Below are positions 42,136 through 50,775 of a stretch of 64,000 nucleotides of DNA, in pieces; within the stretch, counting starts at the first letter, position 1, and each line of letters opens with the position of its first letter. The notes beneath the pieces are model-generated. The model saw nothing but the letters and a program-made list of their open reading frames with translations. It did no database searches and was not told the origin of the DNA. The translations under genes and the position numbers were made by a program. Source of the DNA: an uncultured Oscillibacter sp. (GTDB lineage: Bacteria > Bacillota > Clostridia > Oscillospirales > Oscillospiraceae); the NCBI GenBank assembly GCA_910584075.1, contig CAJTZI010000001.1, positions 149,138 through 213,137 of the forward strand, written 5' to 3'.

Positions 42136-42295
42136 GGGCTTGTTTGAAAATTGTCAACACGCCCAAACAGCGGGCCTTTTTCTGCCATACATCGTTAAAT
42201 TTTCTTGCCATCCGTCAGGATGCCTGCGAAAATTTGCCTTGTCTGGCGAAAAAATTCCTCGCTGTTGGGCATATCGCCAATTATCAAACAAGCCC
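42136..42295. mobile_element. MITE-like element with TA target duplication
   Basis: A 160-bp segment begins GGGCTTGTTTGAAAATTG and ends with CAATTATCAAACAAGCCC, i.e. terminal inverted repeats matching at 17 of 18 bases, extending imperfectly to about 40 bases (AACACGCCCAAACAGCG versus CGCTGTTGGGCATATCG). It is flanked by TA on both sides (42134-42135 and 42296-42297), the duplication typical of IS630/mariner-type transposition. It encodes no transposase and is AT-rich inside. It lies between the HAD gene and divIVA. Confidence 0.75.
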
Positions 42296-42325
42296 TAATA
42301 AAATTAGAACCGCCTTTTGAGAAGA

Positions 42326-43060
42326 TTATATGCCGCTGGTGTAGTTGGGGCCAAATTTCAGGTCGTCCAGCTTGTCGAACTTGATACGGCGGGTGGCCTC
42401 AACCGCCTCCTCCGGCTCCTTGGCAAAGGGGTCTCCCTCGGGATAGGAGTCCTCCGAGACGGCGGCCACAGGGGGAATCTCCACGGGAGGAGGCTCAGGC
42501 GCGGGCACGGCCGGTTCTTCCGGCGCCGCGGTCCCCTCCGTGGGCGCCCCGGCAGAGGAGACCGCAGCGCTCTCCCGAAGCTCCGCCACGGACGGCGCAG
42601 AAATGTTTGCCGGCAGTTGGGGAAGCTCCTCCAGAAATTTCATCTCCTGGCTGCACACCTTCTGAACGGCGGAAATGAACTGGGCCAGCTCTCGCTGTCC
42701 CTGGCGCAGGCGGTCCTCCGCCGCCTCTACCTCCCGCTGGATCTGGGCAATGCGCTCCCGGGCGTCCGATTCCGCCTGAGCCAGCAGATTGTCCCGCCGG
42801 GCCTCGGCCTCCCGGACAATGGAGTCCGCCATCTTCTGGGCCGTGAGAAGGGTGGCGCGCATGGAATCCTCCGTGGCGCGGTAGTCCTCCACCTTCTCCA
42901 CCAGAACCTTCATCTTGGCTTTCAGCGCCGCGTTTTCCTTGTACAGCGCCGTATAGTCATCGGTGAGCTCGTCCAAAAACTCGTCCACCATGGCCATGTT
43001 GTATCCGCCCATGAGCCCCTTGGTAAAGGCGTGGGAGGAGACTTCCTGCGGTGTCAGCAT
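42326..43060 (-). CDS. divIVA: DivIVA-domain cell-division/pole protein
   Basis: A 244-residue protein. The N-terminal DivIVA signature MLTPQEVSSHAFTKGLMGGY and VDEFLDELTDDYTALYKENA is followed by a long coiled coil (about residues 35-150), a Pro/Ala/Glu-rich linker (160-205) and the C-terminal RRIKFDKLDDLKFGPNYTSG, probably a conserved partner-binding tail. DivIVA senses negative membrane curvature and organises poles and septa. It lies downstream of sepF in a division cluster. Confidence 0.93.
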   Translation of the reverse strand: MLTPQEVSSHAFTKGLMGGYNMAMVDEFLDELTDDYTALYKENAALKAKMKVLVEKVEDYRATEDSMRATLLTAQKMADSIVREAEARRDNLLAQAESDARERIAQIQREVEAAEDRLRQGQRELAQFISAVQKVCSQEMKFLEELPQLPANISAPSVAELRESAAVSSAGAPTEGTAAPEEPAVPAPEPPPVEIPPVAAVSEDSYPEGDPFAKEPEEAVEATRRIKFDKLDDLKFGPNYTSGI

Positions 43061-43096
43061 TCCAGCAATACCCCCTATCAGCGCTGTTCTCTATGG

Positions 43097-43531
43097 TTAA
43101 AAATACAGCCCGTTGTTCTCAAGCTCGTCGATCAGATCGCCCTCAATATCCACGTGGTAGGGCGTGATGATATATGTATTGGCGGCCACTTTCTTGATCT
43201 TGCCCTCCCCGGCGTAGGCCACGCCGGAGAGAAAGTCGATCAGGCGGCGGGCGATGTCCTTGTTGGTGGACTCCAAATTCAGCACCACCGTCCGCTTGTC
43301 CTTCAGGTGGTCGGCGATCTCGGAGGCGTTTTCAAACCGCTCCGGTTTTACCAGAACGACCTTCAGCTGGGTGGTGGCGTGGATGTTCACCACCTTGTTC
43401 CGGCGGTCGTCGTACTTGCTGCGGCGGTCCTCGAACTCGTCCCTGCGGACCGGTTCCTCAAATTCCTCAAAGTCGTCGTCCTCGTCCTCGTAGGGATGGG
43501 TCCATTTTTTCAGCTCGTCGATAATGCTCAT
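43097..43531 (-). CDS. sepF: Cell division protein SepF
   Basis: A 144-residue FtsZ-anchoring protein. The N-terminal amphipathic helix (MSIIDELKKWTHPY), an acidic linker (EDEDDDFEEFEE) and the C-terminal SepF domain with VVLVKPERFENASEIADHLK and RRLIDFLSGVAYAGEGKIKK then ANTYIITP are typical. The order yggS-sepF-divIVA matches the ylm division cluster of Gram-positives. Confidence 0.95.
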   Translation of the reverse strand: MSIIDELKKWTHPYEDEDDDFEEFEEPVRRDEFEDRRSKYDDRRNKVVNIHATTQLKVVLVKPERFENASEIADHLKDKRTVVLNLESTNKDIARRLIDFLSGVAYAGEGKIKKVAANTYIITPYHVDIEGDLIDELENNGLYF

Positions 43532-43617
43532 GGCAAAGCCTCCTCAGTGCGCTTGCGCGCGAGATCGTATTCCAAAGTCCGCCCTGGAGCGGCTCTGCGC
43601 CGGGAGAGGAGCGGCGG

Positions 43618-44313
43618 TCACAGGGTGTAGTCCCGGGCACCGAAGATGGCGGTGCCTACCCGGACCATGGTTGCGCCGGCGCGGACGGCGTCGGCATAGT
43701 CGCCGCTCATGCCCATGGAGAGATACTTTAATTCATTATGGAACAAATTTTCGTTAATGTCAACATAAAGTGTATGAACTTCCTGAAAACAGCGCATATT
43801 GGACTCCCGGTCCGCGTCTGCGGGGGGGATGGTCATCAGGCCCCGCACCCGCACATGCTCCCGGGACAGGGCGGCCTCCGCGGCGGCGGAGACGTCCTTG
43901 GGCGCGAAGCCGCTCTTGGCCGCCTCGCTGCCGATGTTCACCTCCAGCAGGATGTCCTGCCGGAGCCCCAGCCGGGCGGCGGTCTTCTCAATCTCGTCCA
44001 GCAAGGGGAGAGAGCCCACGGACTGGATGAGGGACACGTGTCCCACTACCTGTCTGACCTTGTTGCGCTGGAGATGCCCGATGAAGTGCAGCGGCGCGCC
44101 GTCGTAGGCGTTTTCCGAGAGCTTTTTCACCATCTCCTGGACCCGGTTCTCCCCCAGAGCGTCGATGCCGGCGGCAATAGCCTCCCGGCATGCGTCTGCG
44201 CCGTTCATCTTGCTGGCTCCCACCAGGAGAATTTCCTCCGGCCTCCGGCCGGCCTCTCTGGCGGCGTCCGCCAGTTCCGCCCGTACCCGGGCAATGTTCT
44301 CCGCAATGGACAT
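43618..44313 (-). CDS. PLP-homeostasis protein YggS/YlmE
   Basis: A 231-residue fold-type III PLP-binding protein. The PLP lysine lies in ILLVGASKMNGAD (about residue 37), and GENRVQEMVKK, LHFIGHLQRNKVRQVV, SLIQSVGSL and LSMGMSGDYADAVRAGATMVRVG then FGARDY are all typical. The family regulates free pyridoxal phosphate and amino-acid pools. ATG 44313 gives the family-typical length. A short AT-rich patch with different codon use appears at 43735-43790 (LYVDINENLFHNELKYLS). Confidence 0.93.
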   Translation of the reverse strand: MSIAENIARVRAELADAAREAGRRPEEILLVGASKMNGADACREAIAAGIDALGENRVQEMVKKLSENAYDGAPLHFIGHLQRNKVRQVVGHVSLIQSVGSLPLLDEIEKTAARLGLRQDILLEVNIGSEAAKSGFAPKDVSAAAEAALSREHVRVRGLMTIPPADADRESNMRCFQEVHTLYVDINENLFHNELKYLSMGMSGDYADAVRAGATMVRVGTAIFGARDYTL

Positions 44314-44332
44314 AAGCCCACCCCTCTTTCCG

Positions 44333-45586
44333 TTATTCCAACACGACTTTCCCATCGTATAGATCTCTGGCTGTGACAATGACTTCATCCCCGGAGCGGA
44401 GGACCCGCTTCTTATTCGAGGAGGCGGGCTGGACCAGCACGAAGCCTTCCCCGCTGTACAGTACCTCCGCCGGCTTGAAGACGGCCTTCACGCCCACTAC
44501 GCAGTACACGCCGGTGGTCTGGACCTCCGTCTCACTGCCGTCCGGGCCGGTGACGGTGCGGGGCACCACCCGCAGCGCCTCCTGGGGAACCCGGATGCCG
44601 GTCATGGTGTTCAGGATGATCTCCGCGCTCTGCTGGCGCAGCAGCGTCAGCTGGGACAGATCGTACTTCCCCTGAAACACCACCACGGAGCGCCCGTCTT
44701 CCTCCCAGCCCACGGACTGGACGCTCACGTCCAGATCCCGGGCCACGTCCTTGGAAAACCGCAGGGAGACGCTTCCGGCGTCCTGGATCTCCCGGATCTC
44801 GCTGACGCGCAGGGCGGCGGCGTAGTACCAGTTATCCCCTAAGATCAGCTTTCCCACGTGGGAGCTGACGGTGCTGTCCGGCTGGACGGCGCTGAGCTGG
44901 GAGGGGGACATCTCCAGGATGCTCTCCGGCGTCAGCACGGTTTCGTAGCCGTCCACCACGGCGGAGTACAGCCCCGACACCGGGGCGCTGATCCGCCGGG
45001 TGGAGCCCGCCGACTGGCGGCGCAGGTCCTTGAGCTCCTGGCGCAGGGACTCCAGCTGTTCGTCCAGGCTGCCGCCGGAATATGTATAGTCCCGCTTCAT
45101 CACCAGGGCCCGCAGCTCGCTGCCCCGCCTCTCCACGGTGTCCAGCCGTCCGGCTGTCAGGGCGGTCCTCACCGCCAGCAGGTCCTGGGCGATCTGATTG
45201 TCCAGCTTTGCGGAGGCCTCGTAGCTGAGAGAGGCGCTCTGGACGTACTCCAGCTGCTCGATCCTGGCCTCCAGGGCGTCGATCTCGCTCTGCCGGTCCA
45301 GGGAGACCTGGTCGGCGTAGACCGCCGCCACCGTGCCGCCTACGCTGACCCGCTCTCCCTCCGCCCGGGCCAGACGCAGCAGGCCGCTGTCGTTGTCCTC
45401 CAGCACCCGCTCGCTGCGCACCACGTAGCCGGAGGCGCTGACGGTCTCGTCCACCGTGCAGCCGTAGGCTGCGGCGGTAGTAAAGGGATCCTTCATATAG
45501 CGCAGGGACTGATAGCCGAAATAGGCCGTAACGCCCAGGCATACCAGCAGCATCAATATTCGGGTGGCCAGAGAGGTGCGTCTCAT
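44333..45586 (-). CDS. HlyD-like membrane-fusion adaptor
   Basis: A 417-residue protein with an N-terminal anchor (about residues 8-27, TRILMLLVCLGVTAYFGY), a biotinyl-lipoyl-like region (TVSASGYVVRSERVL, then GERVSVGGTVAAVY), a coiled-coil hairpin (about 100-210) and C-terminal barrel domains. In Clostridia this protein is regularly encoded between hfq and sepF, but no cognate transporter or outer-membrane partner is next to it, so the job may lie in envelope organisation. ATG 45586 has GTAAGGAGACC; 19 bases separate its stop from yggS. Confidence 0.8.
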   Translation of the reverse strand: MRRTSLATRILMLLVCLGVTAYFGYQSLRYMKDPFTTAAAYGCTVDETVSASGYVVRSERVLEDNDSGLLRLARAEGERVSVGGTVAAVYADQVSLDRQSEIDALEARIEQLEYVQSASLSYEASAKLDNQIAQDLLAVRTALTAGRLDTVERRGSELRALVMKRDYTYSGGSLDEQLESLRQELKDLRRQSAGSTRRISAPVSGLYSAVVDGYETVLTPESILEMSPSQLSAVQPDSTVSSHVGKLILGDNWYYAAALRVSEIREIQDAGSVSLRFSKDVARDLDVSVQSVGWEEDGRSVVVFQGKYDLSQLTLLRQQSAEIILNTMTGIRVPQEALRVVPRTVTGPDGSETEVQTTGVYCVVGVKAVFKPAEVLYSGEGFVLVQPASSNKKRVLRSGDEVIVTARDLYDGKVVLE

Positions 45587-45620
45587 AAGGGTCTCCTTAC
45601 GTCCTGTTGTTTCGGGGCTG

Positions 45621-45851
45621 TCAGCCCTCCGTCTCCGCCAGCTCCACGGGTCTGGCGGGCGCGATGGTGGAGATGGCGTGCTTGTAAATGACCTGCTGCC
45701 TGCCGTCGCTGTCCAGGACCACCACGAAGGCGTCAAAGCCCGTGATGACGCCCCGCATCTGGAAGCCGTTCATCAAAAACATGGTGACCGGAAGCCTGTC
45801 CCGCTTTGCCCTGAGAAGAAAGATGTCCTGCAAATTGGCTTTTGTCTGCAT
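45621..45851 (-). CDS. hfq: RNA chaperone Hfq
   Basis: A 76-residue Sm-like hexameric RNA chaperone. KANLQDIFLLRAKRDRLPVT (Sm1), FLMNGFQMRGVITGFDAFVV and the Sm2 QQVIYKHAISTI are standard. It follows miaA by 57 bases, the classic miaA-hfq order. AAAAGGAGCGG precedes the ATG at 45851; the longer frame to 45884 is not needed. Confidence 0.96.
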   Translation of the reverse strand: MQTKANLQDIFLLRAKRDRLPVTMFLMNGFQMRGVITGFDAFVVVLDSDGRQQVIYKHAISTIAPARPVELAETEG

Positions 45852-45908
45852 ACTGTCCGCTCCTTTTTCTTTCGTGGCGGACAAATTTATGTACGGTCCG
45901 CCCTGAAT

Positions 45909-46853
45909 CTAGGATACGCCAGCGGCGGACAGGATTTCCGTCGAAATCCGTAGGGCTTTTGCAAAATCCCGCTTTTTTTCCCAATAGATCCAGTGGATGG
46001 CCGGATTTCGCCGCAGCCAGGTCAGCTGCCGCTTGGCATACTGCCGGGAGCGGAGCTTTACCTCCGCGATGGCCTCTGCCTCCGTGCGCGTGCCCCCCAG
46101 CACCCCCAGGAACTCCTTGTAGCCGATGGCCTGCATACAAGTGGCGCTCCGGGGCAAGCCCTGACCCAGCAGGCCGCGGACCTCCTCCAAAAGGCCCTGC
46201 TCCACCATGGCGTCCACCCGGCGGTCAATGAGGCGCTTCATGTCCTCCCGGCAGGCAAACTGGAGGCCGATCCACACGGCGTCGTACCGGGGCGGCAGGG
46301 CGCGGGTCTCCTCGTTGTGGGCGGTGATGGTCTTTCCCGTCTCCAAATAGACCTCCAGGGCCCGGAGGATGCGTTTTTCATCCGCCGGGTGCAGCCGCTC
46401 CGCCGCCGGCCGGTCCACCTGCCGCAGCTCCGCCAGGAGGGGCCCGATGCCCTCCGCCTCCAGCCGGGCCTGGAGGTGCCGCCGGACCTCACCCCCGGCG
46501 GCGCCCGGGGCGAAGCCGTGGCCTCTGATTACGGCGTCCAGCCACAGCCCGGTGCCGCCCACCAGGATGGGCAGCTTTCCCCGGGCCAGAATGCCGTCGA
46601 TGACGGGGATGGCGGCCTGGGCGTACCGGGCGGCGGACCACTGCTCCCCAGGGTCCGCCACGGCGACCATGTGGTGGGGCACCCCGTCCATCTCCGCCTC
46701 GGTGGGGGCGGCGGTGCCGATGGTCAGGCCTTTGTAGATCTGCATGGAGTCGGCGGAGACCACCTCGCCGCCGTACCGCTTTGCCAGAAGCACACCCAGG
46801 GTGGTCTTGCCGCAGGCCGTGGGGCCCACGACACAGACGGCCTGCGCCGCCAT
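45909..46853 (-). CDS. miaA: tRNA dimethylallyltransferase
   Basis: A 314-residue enzyme that prenylates A37 of tRNAs reading U-starting codons. P-loop GPTACGKTTLGVLLAKRYGG, SADSMQIYKGLTIGTAAPT, the LVGGTGLWLDAVIRG segment and RQYAKRQLTWLRR are diagnostic. It shares a base with the stop of the upstream reductase gene and precedes hfq. The later enzyme of the pathway, miaB, is also in this window (54378-55796). Confidence 0.96.
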   Translation of the reverse strand: MAAQAVCVVGPTACGKTTLGVLLAKRYGGEVVSADSMQIYKGLTIGTAAPTEAEMDGVPHHMVAVADPGEQWSAARYAQAAIPVIDGILARGKLPILVGGTGLWLDAVIRGHGFAPGAAGGEVRRHLQARLEAEGIGPLLAELRQVDRPAAERLHPADEKRILRALEVYLETGKTITAHNEETRALPPRYDAVWIGLQFACREDMKRLIDRRVDAMVEQGLLEEVRGLLGQGLPRSATCMQAIGYKEFLGVLGGTRTEAEAIAEVKLRSRQYAKRQLTWLRRNPAIHWIYWEKKRDFAKALRISTEILSAAGVS

Positions 46854-47443
46854 CAGAAGGTCCGCCCCAGGGCCCGGGCCTCTTCGCAGGACGCCTCCAT
46901 GACCGCCAGGACCTGGGAGGGGTCCAGATCCAGCCCGCCGGCAAACACGTAGTCAAACCGGGGGATGCCGAACATGGCGGAGAGCTGTTTCCAGTAGAGC
47001 ACGCCAAGGCTCTGGGGCCGCTCCAGATCGCCGCCGGTGGTGAGATAGGCCAGACGGGAGGCCTGGCAGTCTCCGTGACAGCCGTCGGATTCGTAGTGGT
47101 AGGTGAGGCCGTTGGCGGAGATGTGCTCGATGTAGACCCGCAGGAGGGCGGGAAAGCTCAGGTCCCAGAAGGGGGCGGCCACGGCGATTCGGTCCGCCTG
47201 CTGGAACTGCCGGGCCAGGGCAAAGGAAGGCACGTCAAACTTCCCCGCTTTTGCCAGGGCGTCCCGCTCATCCAGTGATGATGGAAAAAGGGGCTTCAAA
47301 CCCAGGGTCTCTACCTGCACCGTCTCAATCTCTGCCTCCGGGTGACCCCGCCGGAAGCTCTCCAGAAAGGCCTCCGCCAGACGGCGGGTGCGGGAGTCCG
47401 CCCCCCGCTGGCTGACGCAGCAGTCAATATACAGCAGTTTCAT
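46853..47443 (-). CDS. Flavodoxin-fold NAD(P)H-dependent oxidoreductase
   Basis: A 196-residue protein of the azoreductase/quinone reductase group: LLYIDCCVSQRGADSRTRRLAEAFL at the FMN phosphate site, VAAPFWDLSFPALLRVYIEH around the flavin ring, and LTTGGD near residue 130. It would reduce quinones, azo compounds or similar with FMN; the substrate is unknown. ATG 47443 has GTGAGGA upstream. The stop overlaps the miaA start (TGATG), so it is in the mismatch-repair/tRNA operon. Confidence 0.8.
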   Translation of the reverse strand: MKLLYIDCCVSQRGADSRTRRLAEAFLESFRRGHPEAEIETVQVETLGLKPLFPSSLDERDALAKAGKFDVPSFALARQFQQADRIAVAAPFWDLSFPALLRVYIEHISANGLTYHYESDGCHGDCQASRLAYLTTGGDLERPQSLGVLYWKQLSAMFGIPRFDYVFAGGLDLDPSQVLAVMEASCEEARALGRTF

Positions 47444-47582
47444 AGTCAATCCTCACTCAATATGGTGGTGGTGATGGCGGAGAGGCATCCCCGGTGCGGC
47501 AGAGGGGGCTGACCCGGGTCTGCCGGTCCCTCTTTGACACGGAGAAGTCCTTCTGTCCTGCAAAATGAGGAAATGCCCGGTC

Positions 47583-49565
47583 TTATGCCCGCTTAAACAT
47601 CTTCTCCAGCTCATGCCTGGTCAGCTTTACCGCCACGGGCCGCCCGTGGGGACAGTATCTCACCTCTCCGCTCTGCACCTTCTCCACCAGCGCCCGCAGC
47701 TCCGCCGGGTCACTGGTCCAGCCGCCCTTGATGGCGGCCTTGCAGGCCATGGTGTGCAGCAGGTTCTCCCGGCGCTCCTCCGCCGAGCGGCCTGTCCGCA
47801 GACATTCCGCAAGCTCCTCCAGGGTGGCGGAGACATCCGCAGCGTCGATGTCCGCCGGGACCTCCCGCACCAGTATGGCCCCGCCGCCGAAGTCCTCGCA
47901 GCCAAAGCCCAGCTGGTCCAGCAGGGGCAGGTTATCCAGCAGCAGCGTTCCGTCCTCCCACTTCAGTTCCGCCGCCGCGGGCTGGAGCAGGGTCTGCCGC
48001 ATGGGCGGCTCCCGGGCTGCCATCAGACGGTCGAAATTTATCCGTTCGTGAGCGGCGTGCTTGTCAATGAGGTAGATGCAGCCGCCGGCGCTCTCACAGA
48101 CGATATAGGTGTTGAGCACCTCCCCGGCAATCCGCCAGGGGGTCTCCCCCGCCGGCTCCAGGGTCTGCTGGATATTCTCCCCCCCTTCCGCCGGAATGGC
48201 GGGTACGGGGAGGCGCCGGGACGCCTCCGGTACCGCCGGGGTCCTTGGCGCCACAGGCGGCGGCAAAACCGGCCTGGGAGCGGAGGCTTTTTCCGAAACC
48301 GGCCCGGACGCCGCCGAGGGCGGCGGGGCGAAGACGTCCCCGCTGGGGGGTGCGGTTTTTTCCGCGGAGGTCCGGTAAACCATTTCGCTCCGGCTGTCCG
48401 AGAGCTTCGCCGGAGCCTTCCACTCCGTGTTCCAGCCCAGGCGGGGCTTTTTCTCCGGCGCCGGGGCGGGGCGGCTCTCCTGCTGGCGGTAGGTTTTGGC
48501 GTCCATGGCCTGGAAGAAGTCCCGCCGGGGATTCACAGCTGTGTCCGCCGCAGGGGAAGGGGCGGATACAGGGCCGCCCTGTTTTGCAAGACTGTCCAGC
48601 ACGGTGTGATACACCGCATCAAAGACCTCCCGCTCCCGGGCAAACTTCACCTGGGTCTTGGCAGGATGGACGTTCACATCCACGGCGGAGACCGGCAGCG
48701 TGACGGACAGTACACAGCCGGGGAATTTTCCCTTCATAATCTGGTTGCGGTAGCCCTCCTCCAGCGCCGCAGTCAGCAGCTGGGACTTGATGAACCGCCC
48801 GTTGACGAAGAAGACCTGCATGGACCGGGAGCCCCGGCCCTGGAGAGGGGCGGTGACGAAGCCGGAGACGGCGATCTCTCCGCCCCGGCCCTCCACCGGC
48901 ACAAGGCCCTTTGCGAAGTCCCGGCCCAGGGCGGCGTAGACGGCGGAGGCCGGTTTCCCGTCCCCGGGGGTGTGGAGGGACTCTGTGCCGTCCTTGGTGA
49001 ATTTAAAGGAGATATCGGGATGGGACAGGGCCAGATGCTGCATGAGGCCCGCCACGGCGGCGGTCTCGGCACTGTCTCTGCGCATGAATTTCAGCCGGGC
49101 GGGGGTGTTGAAAAAGAGGTCCCGGACGGAGATGGCGGTGCCCTCCGGGGCTCCGGCCTCTTCCACGGTCCCCGGCACACCGCCCTCCAGATGGAGGGAC
49201 GCGCCGCTTGCCGCGCCCCGCTGGCGGGTGAGGATTTCCACCCGGCTGACGGCGGAGATGGCCGCCAGGGCCTCACCCCGAAAGCCCAGGGTGCCGATGC
49301 GTCCCAGGTCCTCCGGCGAGCGGAGCTTACTGGTGGCGTGGCGGAGAAAAGCGGTGGGCAGTTCGCCGGGGGCGATGCCGCAGCCGTTGTCGGTGACCCG
49401 GATCAGCCCCATGCCGCCCCGGCGGATCTCCACCGCTACGGCAGAGGCACCGGCGTCAATGGCGTTTTCCACCAGCTCCTTGACCACGCTGGCAGGGCGT
49501 TCCACCACCTCGCCGGCGGCGATGAGATCGGCCACATGGGCCTCCAGTTGGCGGATCTGGGGCAT
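47583..49565 (-). CDS. mutL: DNA mismatch repair protein MutL
   Basis: A 660-residue GHKL ATPase with a C-terminal endonuclease domain. VADLIAAGEVVERPASVVKE, DAGASAVAVEIRRGGMG and GFRGEALAAISAVSR form the ATPase site; a proline-rich linker spans about residues 340-450; the C terminus carries the metal motif DKHAAHERINFD (variant of DQHAxxExxxxE) and CPHGRPVAVKL. This nicking type is expected where MutH is absent. It lies upstream of miaA; mutS is 2.1 kb away in the same orientation. Confidence 0.96.
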   Translation of the reverse strand: MPQIRQLEAHVADLIAAGEVVERPASVVKELVENAIDAGASAVAVEIRRGGMGLIRVTDNGCGIAPGELPTAFLRHATSKLRSPEDLGRIGTLGFRGEALAAISAVSRVEILTRQRGAASGASLHLEGGVPGTVEEAGAPEGTAISVRDLFFNTPARLKFMRRDSAETAAVAGLMQHLALSHPDISFKFTKDGTESLHTPGDGKPASAVYAALGRDFAKGLVPVEGRGGEIAVSGFVTAPLQGRGSRSMQVFFVNGRFIKSQLLTAALEEGYRNQIMKGKFPGCVLSVTLPVSAVDVNVHPAKTQVKFAREREVFDAVYHTVLDSLAKQGGPVSAPSPAADTAVNPRRDFFQAMDAKTYRQQESRPAPAPEKKPRLGWNTEWKAPAKLSDSRSEMVYRTSAEKTAPPSGDVFAPPPSAASGPVSEKASAPRPVLPPPVAPRTPAVPEASRRLPVPAIPAEGGENIQQTLEPAGETPWRIAGEVLNTYIVCESAGGCIYLIDKHAAHERINFDRLMAAREPPMRQTLLQPAAAELKWEDGTLLLDNLPLLDQLGFGCEDFGGGAILVREVPADIDAADVSATLEELAECLRTGRSAEERRENLLHTMACKAAIKGGWTSDPAELRALVEKVQSGEVRYCPHGRPVAVKLTRHELEKMFKRA

Positions 49566-49836
49566 GGGATACCTCCTTGTTCATAAGCGTCTTGAAAATT
49601 GAGAAGACCGCCTGAGAGAGTGCGGCTGGCCTGGGGCAATGGCCTGCACAGGGGTGCGTGTCCGGCAAATCAATGCCGGGTCCTATGGAAGTCCGCCCTC
49701 CTTTGCCGCCATTATTTCTGAGGATTGCCATAGGGGGTCAAGGGAGAGGAGGATAACACAGTGGACCACACTTCCCCGCGGGGGCCGGTGTCCTCGGCGG
49801 GCCGTTTGCCCCAGGGATTCTCCTCCCCGGCTGCTC

Positions 49837-50748
49837 TTACAGCAGTGCCGACGCGATCAGCGGAATGGTGATGATGGAGGCCGCCGTGGTCAGCAGGGTC
49901 GCCTGGGCCATGCACTCCTTGTCCCCGCCGTACTCCAGGCACAGCATGCTGCCGTTGATGGCTACGGGCATGGCCATCTCAATGACGGTGATCCCCAGCA
50001 GCAGGGACTCTGTCCCCAGGGCCCGGAGGATGATATACAGCACCCCGGGCAGCACCAGCAGGCGCAGAGCAGAAAGGCACCACAGCCGGGGGGATTTGAA
50101 CACCTGACCCATGGGAAGTCCTGCCAGCAAGGAGCCTACCACCAGCAGCGACAGCGGTACCGTCACATTTCCCACAAAGGCAAGGCACTCTCCCACAAGG
50201 GCCGGAGGCCGGAGGCGGGTCAGGGCGAAGAAGAGCCCCAGAACGGCGGCGGTGGTACAGGGGGTGATCAGCTGCTTCCACTGAAAGCGCTTGGCGCCCA
50301 CCAGCATCAGGGGGCCCAGGGTGTAGGACAGCAGGTTGAAGGGCATAGCCAGGATTACGGCGTAGAAAAGGGCCCCCGGGCCGAAAAGAGCCGTGGCCAC
50401 CGGGTAGCCGATAAAGGCGATGTTGCCGAAGACCAGGCCGAACCGCCACACGCCCTTTTGTCCCGGAGTCCCCCCCAGAAGGCGGGGAGCGGCCAGGGCA
50501 AAGACCATCTCCAGCAGGTAGAAAACCGCCGCCACCTTTAAGACGGCCAGAACCTCCGCCAGCTCCGGCAGGGTGTCCCCGGTGATGACCGCCGCCACAA
50601 TCATGGCGGGCATGGTGATGTTCAAAACCACCTTGGACAGTCGCTGGTCCGTCTCGCTGTTGAAGTAGCCCAGGCGGTGGGCCAGAAAGCCCATGGCCAT
50701 GGCAAACAGGATCACCAGCATCTCGCAGAGGGTGTTAAAAAAACTCAT
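49837..50748 (-). CDS. AEC-family (auxin efflux carrier-like) transporter
   Basis: A 303-residue protein with about ten transmembrane helices. The N-terminal LFAMAMGFLAHRLGYFNSETDQRLSKVVLNITMPA and repeated ALxGPGALF/GNIAFIGYPVATALF patterns match the AEC family, whose members export organic acids such as malate or malonate, or unknown solutes. The 270 bases between it and mutL contain no gene. Substrate unknown. Confidence 0.85.
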   Translation of the reverse strand: MSFFNTLCEMLVILFAMAMGFLAHRLGYFNSETDQRLSKVVLNITMPAMIVAAVITGDTLPELAEVLAVLKVAAVFYLLEMVFALAAPRLLGGTPGQKGVWRFGLVFGNIAFIGYPVATALFGPGALFYAVILAMPFNLLSYTLGPLMLVGAKRFQWKQLITPCTTAAVLGLFFALTRLRPPALVGECLAFVGNVTVPLSLLVVGSLLAGLPMGQVFKSPRLWCLSALRLLVLPGVLYIILRALGTESLLLGITVIEMAMPVAINGSMLCLEYGGDKECMAQATLLTTAASIITIPLIASALL

Positions 50749-50775
50749 GGTATCTCTCTCGATTCTCTCATAAAA

